Of a DNA stretch of 64,000 nt, positions 26,370 through 34,899 are shown in pieces. A program made the position numbers and the translations under genes. The notes below the pieces were generated by a model. The model searched no databases and was not told where the DNA came from. It worked only from the letters and a program-made list of their open reading frames with translations. The number at the start of each line of letters is the position of its first letter. The first letter of the stretch is position 1. Source of the DNA: a candidate division WOR-3 bacterium (GTDB taxonomy: Bacteria > Hydrothermota > Hydrothermia > Hydrothermales > JAJRUZ01); contig JBDRZL010000002.1 of assembly GCA_039803925.1 (NCBI GenBank), positions 171,272 to 235,271 of the forward strand, in the 5' to 3' direction.

Positions 26370-27536
26370 ATGAAAACTTTAATACTTATAGGTTTATTGA
26401 TTACTTTCAATAAAAAAATTGAAGAAGCTGAAAAATTATTAAAATTAGGAAAAACAAAGGAAGCAATAAGTTTGTATAAAGAGGGAATAAAAGATTTAAA
26501 GGGCATTAAAAAAATAAAAAAGGAAATAGAATTTTTTGACATACTTATAAGGGAAGAAAACTACGAAGAAGCTCTTAATCTTGTGATTGATTTAGAAAAT
26601 AAAGTTTCAGAATTTAGCTCAATTTACCCTGAAATTTTATATAGAAAAGCTTTTTTATATGAAAAAATGGGTAATTTACAAGAAGCACAGAGAATTTATG
26701 AAAAAATTGTTTTGAACTATAAAAAATCAAGGGTTTATAAAATGGCAAGTGATAGAATGGATAATATTTTTGACCTTTTAAACAAAGATTTTATTGCAAC
26801 CCTTGGATCTTATAGTATAACTTATAAAGAATTCAACGAATTTATTGAAAATATTCCCCCCTATACAAGACCTTCTCCTTCTGATACTCATGCTGTAAAA
26901 AGAATTCTTGAAAGGCTTATTTATATTAAACTTCTCTATCTTGAAGCTCTATCGGAAGGACTTGATTTAACAGAGGATTTTAGAAAAAATTTAGAAAAAG
27001 CAAAAGAGAGAATACTTGTAGACCTTTATACGAAAAAGATAAATGAAAATGTAGAAGTTTCGGAAAAGGAAATTAAGGAATATTATATTAAAAACAGGGA
27101 AAATTATAAAATTCCTGATAGATGGGATTTAAGGAGAATTGAACTTAAAACAGAAAATGAAGCAATGGAAATTCTTAAAAAAATTAAAAGAGGAGAAAAA
27201 TTTGAGGACTTGGCAAGGAATTTTTCCTTAGCACCCGATGCTTCAAACGGAGGTCTTATAACTAATTTTACAGAAAAAAGCTCGCCTCCAGAACTTTTAA
27301 AACCTTTAAAAACAATGAAAGAAGGGGATATAAAGGGTCCTATAAGATTAAAAAATGGAAACTTTGCTATAATAAAGCTGGAAAAAATTAAGAAAGGTGA
27401 ATATAGAAAAATAGATGAAGTAAAGGGACAGATTGAAAGCAGATTAAAAAATGAGAAAATCAATAAATTCTGGACAAAATGGAAAGAAGAAATGTATAAA
27501 AAGTATGACGTAAAACTATATTTAAAAAATGAGTAA
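26370..27536 (+). CDS. parvulin-type peptidyl-prolyl cis-trans isomerase with TPR-like N-terminus
   Basis: A 388-aa exported folding catalyst. A short hydrophobic N-terminus (ILIGLLITF) is probably a signal or anchor. Residues about 15-135 are TPR-like helices (EEAEKLLKLGKTKEAISLYKEG, EILYRKAFLYEKMGNLQEAQRIYEK). A SurA-like linker follows, then a parvulin domain about 240-345 with RRIELKTENEAMEILKKIKRGEKFEDLARNFSLAPDASNGGLI. Acts in the periplasm on folding of envelope proteins, most likely the barrel proteins. Operon with the PorV-like gene two genes upstream. Confidence 0.85.
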   Translation: MKTLILIGLLITFNKKIEEAEKLLKLGKTKEAISLYKEGIKDLKGIKKIKKEIEFFDILIREENYEEALNLVIDLENKVSEFSSIYPEILYRKAFLYEKMGNLQEAQRIYEKIVLNYKKSRVYKMASDRMDNIFDLLNKDFIATLGSYSITYKEFNEFIENIPPYTRPSPSDTHAVKRILERLIYIKLLYLEALSEGLDLTEDFRKNLEKAKERILVDLYTKKINENVEVSEKEIKEYYIKNRENYKIPDRWDLRRIELKTENEAMEILKKIKRGEKFEDLARNFSLAPDASNGGLITNFTEKSSPPELLKPLKTMKEGDIKGPIRLKNGNFAIIKLEKIKKGEYRKIDEVKGQIESRLKNEKINKFWTKWKEEMYKKYDVKLYLKNE

Positions 27537-28689
27537 GGAAATAGAAATTTTAATTAAAGGAGTAGTAGAAATTGTTACAAGAGAAGAACTGGAAGAAAAA
27601 ATTAATAGGAAAAAGGTTTTAACTATTAAATACGGAGCAGACCCTTCAAAACCTGATTTACATTTAGGCCACTATATATGCCTCAGAAAATTAAAAGAGT
27701 TTCAGGATATGGGACACAAAATAGTCTTTATAATTGGTGATTTTACAGCAATGATAGGGGACCCTTCAGGAAGATCAAAAACAAGACCAATGCTAACAAG
27801 AAAAGAAGTTGAAGAAAATTCAAAAACCTATTTTGAACAGGCTTTTAAAATTCTTGATAAAGAAAAAACAGAAATAAGATATAACAGTGAATGGCTTTCT
27901 AAACTTACCCCAGAAGAAATAATAAGACTTTCTGCAAAGGCTACAGTTGCAAAATTGCTTGATAGAGACGATTTTTCTGAAAGATACAAAAAGGGAATAC
28001 CTATATCACTTCATGAATTCCTCTACCCTGTTTTTCAGGCTTATGATTCAATTTATATTAAGGCAGATGTGGAAATAGGTGGAAGTGATCAGCATTTTAA
28101 CTTTGCTTTAACAAGAGAAATTATGAAACAGATGGATTTAGAACCACAAGTTTTTATAACCCTTCCCCTTTTAGAAGGAACCGATGGAAAGCTTAAAATG
28201 AGTAAATCCTATGGAAATAGTATAAACTTTTTTGATAAACCAGAGGATATATTCGGGAAAGTAATGTCAATTCCTGATAGTTTAATTTTAAAGTACTATA
28301 AACTTGTTCTTTTAAAAGAAGAAAAAGAGATAAAAGAATTTGTTGAAAAAAATCCACTTGAAGCAAAAGAAAAACTTGCTTTTGAAATAACAAAAATATT
28401 TTATGATGAAGAAAAAGCCGAAAAGGCAAGATTATATTTTAATAAAACTTTTAGAAAAAGGGAAATACCAGAGGAAATTCCTGAGTATAGAACAGAAAGT
28501 AAAAAACTTCTTGAAATTCTTTATGAAAGTAGAGTTGTTTCAAGTAAAAGTGAGGCAAGGCGTCTTATAAGACAAAAAGCTATCGATATAAACGGTGAAA
28601 GTATTATTGATGAAAATCTTGAACTTGATAAGGGTGAATACAGGTTAAAAATAGGAAAGAGAAAATTTTTAAAAGTTATTGTTGAGTAA
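27529..28689 (+). CDS. tyrS: tyrosyl-tRNA synthetase
   Basis: Class I synthetase that charges tRNA-Tyr. The HIGH-type motif is HLGH at 45-48 within KYGADPSKPDLHLGH, the Tyr/ATP-binding block is DFTAMIGDPSGRSKTRP, and KMSKS is exact at 223-227. The C-terminus has an S4 RNA-binding domain (VVSSKSEARRLIRQKAIDING). The D-P-S-K-P style belongs to the TyrRS group seen in many thermophiles. It overlaps the parvulin gene by eight bases. Confidence 0.94.
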   Translation: MSKEIEILIKGVVEIVTREELEEKINRKKVLTIKYGADPSKPDLHLGHYICLRKLKEFQDMGHKIVFIIGDFTAMIGDPSGRSKTRPMLTRKEVEENSKTYFEQAFKILDKEKTEIRYNSEWLSKLTPEEIIRLSAKATVAKLLDRDDFSERYKKGIPISLHEFLYPVFQAYDSIYIKADVEIGGSDQHFNFALTREIMKQMDLEPQVFITLPLLEGTDGKLKMSKSYGNSINFFDKPEDIFGKVMSIPDSLILKYYKLVLLKEEKEIKEFVEKNPLEAKEKLAFEITKIFYDEEKAEKARLYFNKTFRKREIPEEIPEYRTESKKLLEILYESRVVSSKSEARRLIRQKAIDINGESIIDENLELDKGEYRLKIGKRKFLKVIVE

Positions 28690-28690
28690 T

Positions 28691-29785
28691 GTGAATGTTT
28701 TTGTATTTGGAGCCACGGGTTCTATAGGAAAAAATTTTTTTTCCCTTTTAAAAAAATATCCTGAACTTAAACCAGTAGGAATTCAGGCTCATAAGAATGA
28801 AAGAAAACTTTTAGAATTAAAGAAAAAATTTAACATTGATTTTGCTTTCATAACAGGTAAAAGTGGAGAAAATAAAGAAATAATTTACGACAGGGAAAAA
28901 TTAAAGGATTTTGTAAATTCTGATAAAGTAGGAAAGATACTTTTTGGTGCAAGTGGTGTTGACCTTGCTGATATATTTTTAGAAATTTTAAATTCAGGAA
29001 AAAGAGTGTGTATGGCTAATAAGGAGATTATAATTGCTTTTGGAGAAATAATAAAAACAAAAAATTTTTTAAACTTAATTCCTGTAGATTCAGAACATTC
29101 TTCAATTTTCAGAATTTTAAAAAATATAAGAAAAGAAGAAATAAAAAAAATTATACTAACTGCTTCAGGAGGTCCTTTTTATAATATAAAAAATTCAAAA
29201 CTATTAAAAATAAGTGTAAGGGAAGCCCTTAAACATCCGAGATGGAAAATGGGTAAAAAGATAACTATTGATTCTGCAACTCTTATAAACAAAGGTTTTG
29301 AGGTTATTGAAGCACATTATTTATTTGATATAGAACCTGAAAAAATTGATGTTCTTTATCATCCTGAAAGTAAGGTTCATGGAATGGTTTTATTAAAGGA
29401 TGGAACATATTTAGCTCATATAGGTGAAACTGATATGAGAATTCCAATTCTGTATGCTCTTTTTTATCCTGAAATTAAAGATTATAAAGGAGTAAAAAAA
29501 TTTTATGAAAAATTAAAATTTAAGAAATTAAAAAAGGAAAAAAGAAAATTGATTGATTTATGTTTTAAAGCTTTAAAAGAAAAGAAAGGAAAACCTGCAT
29601 TTCTTATAGGGGCAGATGAAGAACTTGTTAATTTATTTTTAAAGGGTAAAATAAAATTTCCAGATATTGAAAGAATACTTTTAAAGATATATAAAAAAGC
29701 GCCCCATATAAATGATAAAGACTTTAATGAAATAATGAAAATTATTGAAATTTCAAAAAATTCCGTGTATAAAGAGATTAAATGA
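28691..29785 (+). CDS. dxr: 1-deoxy-D-xylulose 5-phosphate reductoisomerase
   Basis: Second step of the non-mevalonate (MEP) isoprenoid pathway: DXP to 2-C-methyl-D-erythritol 4-phosphate with NADPH. NADP-binding GATGSIG is close to the N-terminus, then MANKEIII, the catalytic VDSEHSSIFRIL (Asp and Glu metal ligands), ASGGPF, HPRWKMGKKITIDSATLINKGFEVIEAHYLF with the third ligand Glu. I prefer the GTG at 28691, one base after tyrS, giving the normal N-terminus MNVFVFGATGSIG. TTG starts at 28679 or 28682 would overlap tyrS. 364 aa, slightly short for the family. Confidence 0.92.
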   Translation: MNVFVFGATGSIGKNFFSLLKKYPELKPVGIQAHKNERKLLELKKKFNIDFAFITGKSGENKEIIYDREKLKDFVNSDKVGKILFGASGVDLADIFLEILNSGKRVCMANKEIIIAFGEIIKTKNFLNLIPVDSEHSSIFRILKNIRKEEIKKIILTASGGPFYNIKNSKLLKISVREALKHPRWKMGKKITIDSATLINKGFEVIEAHYLFDIEPEKIDVLYHPESKVHGMVLLKDGTYLAHIGETDMRIPILYALFYPEIKDYKGVKKFYEKLKFKKLKKEKRKLIDLCFKALKEKKGKPAFLIGADEELVNLFLKGKIKFPDIERILLKIYKKAPHINDKDFNEIMKIIEISKNSVYKEIK

Positions 29786-31041
29786 TATCTACAATTTTAA
29801 TTACCCTTTTGCTTCTATCAATATTGATCTTCATCCACGAATTCGGTCATTTTATTGTAAGTAAATTGCTTAAAGTTCCTGTTGAGGAGTTTTCTATTGG
29901 ATTTGGTCCTAAAATTTTATCCTTTAAAATTAAAGAAACAACCTTTAAAGTTTCATCCATACCTTTTGGTGGGTATGTAAAAATTTTTGGTGAGGAAAGC
30001 GAAGGAGAAAATTCCTTTTGGGAAAGACCATTTACAATTAAATTTTTAATCCTTATAGCAGGTGTTGTTTTTAATTTTGTTTTCGGTTTTTTTATAATTT
30101 TCTTATTATTTTTTATTTTTGGAATTGTCGAATCTCCTCCTTATATTGATGAACCTCCCCCAAAAAGCCCTGCCTTTTTAAGTGGTCTTAAATTTAAAGA
30201 TAAGATATTAAAAGTTGATGGTAAAAATTTTATAAGATGGAAAGATTTTTATGCTGTTTTTCAGGATGGTGATACACACAGAGTAAAAATATTAAGAAAC
30301 AATAGAGATACCATTGAACTTAAACTTTGGGGTGTATGGGATGACACTCTTTCAAGGTATGATACTGGTTTAGAACCTGTTTTCCTTCCTGTTATTGGTG
30401 AAGTTTTGAAAGATTTTCCAGCTGAAAAAGCAGGTATTGAAAAGGGTGATACAGTTATAAAGATAAATAATACAGAAATAAAAAAATGGGATAAGATTCA
30501 AAAAATTATTGAAAGTTCAAAGGGTGAAGAAGTTTCAATTTATGTTAAAAGGGGAAATGATACTTTAAAATTTTTAATAAAACCTGTTAAAGTTAACGAT
30601 TCATATAAAATAGGTGTAAGGGCAGATATAAATTTAATAAAATTGCCTTTTTTCTCTGCTCTTTTATTTGCCTGGGAAGAAACATATTTTATAGTATATC
30701 AAACATTCAGAATTCTCTATTTACTGATAAAAGGTAAAGCACCTCTTGGTTCAGTTGGAGGTCCAATTATGATAGGTAAAGTAGTGGGAGAAACTAAAGA
30801 TAAAGGATTTACTTCCCTTTTATTTATTCTTGCCTTCATTTCAATTAATTTAGCTCTTATAAATCTTTTTCCTTTTCCTGCACTTGATGGAGGTCATTTA
30901 TTAATAGTTATAATTGAAGCAATTGTAAGAAAAAGGCTTGCCTTTAAATTAAGAACCCTTATTCAGTTAATAGGTTTCGTTTTTCTAATCTTTCTTGCAA
31001 TTTTAATAACAATATTTGACATTCACAGGTTACTCAAATGA
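29782..31041 (+). CDS. rseP: RseP-type site-2 intramembrane metalloprotease
   Basis: A zinc protease in the cytoplasmic membrane that cuts transmembrane anti-sigma factors or remnants. HEFGH (19-23) is in the first helix with the metal ligands H19, H23 and the catalytic E20. The C-terminal LDG ligand block is NLFPFPALDGGHLL. One or two PDZ domains lie between about residues 125 and 275 (SGLKFKDKILKVDGKNF and AGIEKGDTVIKINNTEI). It overlaps dxr by four bases. It may process the anti-sigma factor encoded at 44829-45404 (inference). Confidence 0.93.
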   Translation: MISTILITLLLLSILIFIHEFGHFIVSKLLKVPVEEFSIGFGPKILSFKIKETTFKVSSIPFGGYVKIFGEESEGENSFWERPFTIKFLILIAGVVFNFVFGFFIIFLLFFIFGIVESPPYIDEPPPKSPAFLSGLKFKDKILKVDGKNFIRWKDFYAVFQDGDTHRVKILRNNRDTIELKLWGVWDDTLSRYDTGLEPVFLPVIGEVLKDFPAEKAGIEKGDTVIKINNTEIKKWDKIQKIIESSKGEEVSIYVKRGNDTLKFLIKPVKVNDSYKIGVRADINLIKLPFFSALLFAWEETYFIVYQTFRILYLLIKGKAPLGSVGGPIMIGKVVGETKDKGFTSLLFILAFISINLALINLFPFPALDGGHLLIVIIEAIVRKRLAFKLRTLIQLIGFVFLIFLAILITIFDIHRLLK

Positions 31042-31322
31042 TAGAACTAAACACTCTTGGAATAATATCAAAAGCAAAAATGGGAGTTACAGGTATTGAA
31101 AATGTAAAAAAGTATCTTAAAAAATTGAAGATTAAAAAAGGATTTTTTATTATAGCAAAGGATGCTTCTGAAAGCACAAGAAAAAAAGCTTTATTTTTAA
31201 AAGAAAAGTACAATTTACCTCTTATAGAACTTGGAACAAAAAAAGAACTTGCAAAATTTTTTAAAAAGGAGGAAGTTAGTTTTATATATGTAAAAACAAG
31301 AGGTTTTTTAAAAATTCTTTAA
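31038..31322 (+). CDS. L7Ae/L30e-like RNA-binding protein (YlxQ-like)
   Basis: A 94-aa protein with the L7Ae/L30e fold pattern: TLGIISKAKMGVTGIENVKKYLKK, KGFFIIAKDASESTRKKALFLKEKYNLPLIEL and TKKELAKFF. Relatives bind kink-turn RNA; the bacterial YlxQ/YbxF proteins have unclear roles in translation. Last gene of the plus-strand operon, overlapping rseP by four bases and the convergent amidase gene by 15. Confidence 0.82.
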   Translation: MIELNTLGIISKAKMGVTGIENVKKYLKKLKIKKGFFIIAKDASESTRKKALFLKEKYNLPLIELGTKKELAKFFKKEEVSFIYVKTRGFLKIL

Positions 31323-33452
31323 AACTATAAATTTCGCAATTCTTTTTTCCTTTCCCTTTAAAATTATAAAATATGTTCCTTGATTCAACTTTAAAGGAAT
31401 TTCTTTTTTACCTTTTGAAAGCGAAAATTCTTTATAAACATTTCTTCCTATTATATCGTAAATATTTATATAGGTATTATCCTCTCTAATGTTTAAAATT
31501 AATTTACCATTTTTATAATTGAAAAATTTTTCATTAAATTCTTTTTCCTCAACATATAAAGGAGAAATATAGGAAAATTTAACTGCATCAGAAATCACAA
31601 CATCACCTGTTTGTGCATTTGAATATAAAATTAGATAAAAGGGAGAAATTAAAGTGAAGGTATCACAGAAAATCCACCCAACTTGATTTACTCCAGGAGA
31701 ATTCTGATTTACATAAAAATCAAAGGTTCCATTTTGAGCATATATCCTGTAATGGGCATTTTGTGTTCTGTTATATCCTTTTCTTGCGAAAATTCTAACC
31801 TCATAAACTCCGGAATTTAGAGATGAAAAATCATATTTAACAGAATCATTTTGTGATGTATAAGCCCATCTATAATCTGATAAATATCCAGTATAAGATG
31901 ATAAATTCCAGTTACCATAAAAATAACAAAGAGGATCTCCATCATCTATTAAATAGAAAGAAAAATTATCAATAGAATTTAAAAATCTAAATTTAACTGC
32001 ATCAAATGCTATCTTTTTTCCAGAAACATTTGAAGTATCTCCGAGCGTAACACATCCATTTATATAATTTCCACCCTTAGGCATTGGATAAATTCCAAGA
32101 CTTTTCCAAATACCATTAGAATTTCCCTGATTAACCCAGTATGGGGTAGTTTCTATCAAGTTATAAATTTTGTATCTTACATTTCCCTTAAAAGAAGTAT
32201 CTGCTGGTATATATACAAATATTTCATAATCTCCTGTATCAGGTAAATTGGGTGTCCATCTTGCCCAGTTAGAAACAGGATTTGTCCATGTATAAGTCCA
32301 GAAAATATGTCCTCCATAACCCTGTCCCACATTATCCTTAAACCACCATGAGGAATAAGGTCCACCTCGTTTAAAACCCTTTGAAAGGTCATCTACTACT
32401 GTGTCTTGATGGGGCAAATATCCCACAAGTCTCATATAATAGGTCCAGTCCCAGTAAGGTCCAGGGTCTGTATGGGTTGAGCCAGGAACCTGGTTATGAC
32501 CTATTATATGTTGTCTATCATAAGGAACATTGAATAAATTTATCATTGACCTTGTTATATAAGCAGATTTTTTATATATCTCGTCAGTATACCAACCATT
32601 CTGATCAACCCAGCCTTCGTGTTCTGTTCCTATGCTTAAAGTATTATATGTCCAGTTCCCAGCATGCCAGGCAATATCTTTGTGTAAAACCATCTGGGTT
32701 GAGTGTCCATCGTTTGATCTTAAAACATAATGGGCAGATACATTGGAGTTTGGATTTTGGAACCAGGAAATTGTTCCCTCATAACTTCCCTGTGTTGTGT
32801 GAATTATAACATATTGAATTGGATAAGAAGAGGGTCTGTTAGAAGGTGTGTAATTTGAAGGGTCAGCTGGGATAAACTGGTTTATGCTATCAAGTTCAGG
32901 TGCTTGGAAAATTTTTTTATGAATTTTTATTTCTTTTCCTTCAATTTTTATATTGCCTTCTTCAAATCCCTTTTTATAAATTTCAAAAAATCTATCTAAT
33001 TTTAATTCATTTCCTTTAAAATATTTCAATAGAGCTTTTTCTAAATTTCCTTTTTCTTCATTCAGATATTTTCTCAAAAGGTATGCTGCAAATCTGATAT
33101 TATTTTCTACATCAAGAACAATAAATTTTAATTTACCTTTATAGTGAATCTGGTTTCTCCCTTTATCATGGGTTTCACATTCAACCCATTTATCAGGAAC
33201 ATAGTTTAGTTTAATATCATTAATATATATGGTATCTTCCTCAGGAATGCCCATCATCCCGTATTTTCTATCAATTGAAGGACACAAGGGCTGGTGAAAT
33301 TTTGTTTCCATATAACCCAGGATTTTTAATATATCAGGGTTCACATTAAATTCCCTTGAGGCTTTTTCCATCATTTCATTATATTTTTCAAGTTCTTTAA
33401 TCCTATCCTCTGGTGGTGCAGAAAATAAAAGCATTATAAAAAATTTAAACAT
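31308..33452 (-). CDS. secreted N-acetylmuramoyl-L-alanine amidase, multidomain, with sorting domain
   Basis: A 714-aa wall hydrolase. After a signal peptide, residues about 25-185 form a helical region with NVNPDILKILGYMETKFHQ that looks like a lytic-transglycosylase-type domain (possible catalytic Glu). An amidase-2 domain follows at about 205-350 (VIIHTTQG, SAHYVLRSNDG, NTLSIGTEHEGW, HTDPGPYWDWTYY, with zinc-ligand histidines). Then come two golvesin-type carbohydrate-binding-like domains (each about 130 residues with WARWTPNLPDTGDYEIFVYIPA and SLNSGVYEVRIFARKG) and a C-terminal Por-type sorting domain (NIYDIIGRNVYKEF). It probably cuts peptidoglycan stems outside the cell; target wall self or foreign is unknown. 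Confidence 0.82.
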   Translation of the reverse strand: MFKFFIMLLFSAPPEDRIKELEKYNEMMEKASREFNVNPDILKILGYMETKFHQPLCPSIDRKYGMMGIPEEDTIYINDIKLNYVPDKWVECETHDKGRNQIHYKGKLKFIVLDVENNIRFAAYLLRKYLNEEKGNLEKALLKYFKGNELKLDRFFEIYKKGFEEGNIKIEGKEIKIHKKIFQAPELDSINQFIPADPSNYTPSNRPSSYPIQYVIIHTTQGSYEGTISWFQNPNSNVSAHYVLRSNDGHSTQMVLHKDIAWHAGNWTYNTLSIGTEHEGWVDQNGWYTDEIYKKSAYITRSMINLFNVPYDRQHIIGHNQVPGSTHTDPGPYWDWTYYMRLVGYLPHQDTVVDDLSKGFKRGGPYSSWWFKDNVGQGYGGHIFWTYTWTNPVSNWARWTPNLPDTGDYEIFVYIPADTSFKGNVRYKIYNLIETTPYWVNQGNSNGIWKSLGIYPMPKGGNYINGCVTLGDTSNVSGKKIAFDAVKFRFLNSIDNFSFYLIDDGDPLCYFYGNWNLSSYTGYLSDYRWAYTSQNDSVKYDFSSLNSGVYEVRIFARKGYNRTQNAHYRIYAQNGTFDFYVNQNSPGVNQVGWIFCDTFTLISPFYLILYSNAQTGDVVISDAVKFSYISPLYVEEKEFNEKFFNYKNGKLILNIREDNTYINIYDIIGRNVYKEFSLSKGKKEIPLKLNQGTYFIILKGKEKRIAKFIVLKNF

Positions 33453-33553
33453 TTTAAACCTCCTTTTTTATTTTCTTCAATATTCCATCTAAAAGTATAA
33501 AGCAATCTTCACGTATCAAAAAATCAATCATTTCTAAAAACTTTTATCACTCA

Positions 33554-34495
33554 TCATTTTATCCGTGTAATACTTTTTACAAGCTCATCAAGTATTTTAT
33601 CTGCCTTATCAAGATTTTCAATTGAATTTTTCAATTGTTTTTTTGCGAGTCCAAAAAAATCTCTTGTTGCTTTTATATCATTTTCAATTTTCTGTAACAT
33701 ACTAACAATTTCTTTTGCTTTTTCTTCAATCTTTAAACCTCTTAAACCATATAGAAGTGTGCTTAAATAAGCATAAAAAGTATTTGGGGAAACAGGTATA
33801 ACTTTTTTCTCCATGCAATAATTAAAAATTTCCTTATCTTTTACAAAGGCTTCATAATAAACATTTTCAGCAGGAATATACATCAAAGCAAAATCAAAAG
33901 TTCCCTCTAAAGGTAAAATATATTTAGATGTTTCATCAACTCTATTTTTTACATCTCTAAGAAACTCGCTTCTATATTTTGAAAATTCTCTCTCATTCTC
34001 AGCACTTATCATTTTATTAAAACTATCCAAGGGAAATTTAGCATCAACCGGTATAATTTTGTCCCCAATTTTAATTATTGCGTCAACTTTTTTTCCAATT
34101 TTAAACTGATACTGAATTTTATAATTTTCTTTAGGAAGAATCTGGCTTAAAATATTTTCTAAAAGAACTTCTCCAAGCTCTCCGCGAAGTTTTGGTGGTT
34201 TTAGAAGGTCCTCTAATTTTTTTACATCCTCACTTAATTCAATAACTCTTTTTGTCGCCTCATGTAAACCACCGAGTCTTTCCCTGACATCAGAGAAAAT
34301 CTCATAAGTTTTGCTAATGGTTTGATTGATGTTTCCAGTTGCATTTTGTAGATTCTGATTTATTTCTATTCTTAACCCATTAATCTGTTCCTGTAATAAT
34401 CTTATAGACTGATCTTTTTTAAGCTCTTCTATTTTTAAATAAAGAAAAATAAAAGAAATAATTACTAATAAAATCAAAATAATTCCTAAAATCAC
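33554..34495 (-). CDS. rmuC: RmuC-family protein
   Basis: A membrane-anchored protein with a single N-terminal helix (residues 1-18), a coiled-coil to about 115, and the RmuC core: PPKLRGELGEVLLENILSQILPKENY, KVDAIIKIGDKIIPVDAKFPLDSF, ALMYIPAENVYYEA and VSPNTFYAYLSTLLYGLRG. RmuC limits inversion and recombination at repeats; its core resembles PD-(D/E)XK nucleases. The start is the GTG at 34495, which has a perfect AGGAGG seven bases before it. The ATG 33 bases earlier would put that site inside the gene. 313 aa. Confidence 0.9.
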   Translation of the reverse strand: MILGIILILLVIISFIFLYLKIEELKKDQSIRLLQEQINGLRIEINQNLQNATGNINQTISKTYEIFSDVRERLGGLHEATKRVIELSEDVKKLEDLLKPPKLRGELGEVLLENILSQILPKENYKIQYQFKIGKKVDAIIKIGDKIIPVDAKFPLDSFNKMISAENEREFSKYRSEFLRDVKNRVDETSKYILPLEGTFDFALMYIPAENVYYEAFVKDKEIFNYCMEKKVIPVSPNTFYAYLSTLLYGLRGLKIEEKAKEIVSMLQKIENDIKATRDFFGLAKKQLKNSIENLDKADKILDELVKSITRIK

Positions 34496-34574
34496 TTTCT
34501 CACCTCCTTTTAACTGATAAAAATTCAAGAATATTTATTTTAAAGAAAAGATTAATAAATTGTAAAACAATTAT

Positions 34575-34641
34575 AGAAATACCATAAGAAAATTGAATTC
34601 TTCAAGCTAAATAAGATTACAAGGAGTACCTAATACAAAAT
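34575..34641. repeat. direct repeat copy 1
   Basis: This 67-base stretch matches 35805-35870 over its length; the last 33 bases (AATAAGATTACAAGGAGTxC... to ACAAAAT) are almost identical. The two copies lie in the same orientation on both sides of the 279-aa gene, like the ends of an inserted cassette. Confidence 0.75.
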
Positions 34642-34672
34642 TCTCTTGTATACTACTTAGCAAATTTTGTAT

Positions 34673-34868
34673 TTAAATTAACTGCTTTAAAAAATATCTT
34701 TCGTTGGCTCCCTGCTTTTTTTCAAAAAATTTAATAATCTCAAGCTCTTTTAAATCAATCTCCCTAATTTTTTCCCTTTATATACTCTCTAAAATTTTTC
34801 AAGTCATCGATTTTCCTCAAAAATAATCTATTTACAAATTTTATTATTTCTTTCTGGATTTGTCCCAT
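34673..34868 (-). pseudogene. frameshifted small helical protein
   Basis: From the ATG at 34868 the frame reads MGQIQKEIIKFVNRLF...FREYIKGKN and stops after 34 codons in a run of six A. One frame over, the reading continues REKIREIDLKELEIIKFFEK...RYFLKQLI to a stop at 34673. A single change in the A run would restore a helical protein of about 64 aa. No known family. It could also be a programmed shift, but the absence of a Shine-Dalgarno favours decay. Confidence 0.4.
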
Positions 34869-34899
34869 TATTTTAAACTTAAAAATTAAATTTTCCCTT

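Larger units (their letters stand above)
34496..34899. other. 404-bp gap: direct repeat copy and a decayed small gene
   Basis: The stretch between rmuC and the coiled-coil PD-(D/E)XK gene holds one copy of a 66-bp direct repeat (34575-34641) and the frameshifted minus-strand remnant at 34673-34868. Nothing else is recognisable. Confidence 0.6.
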
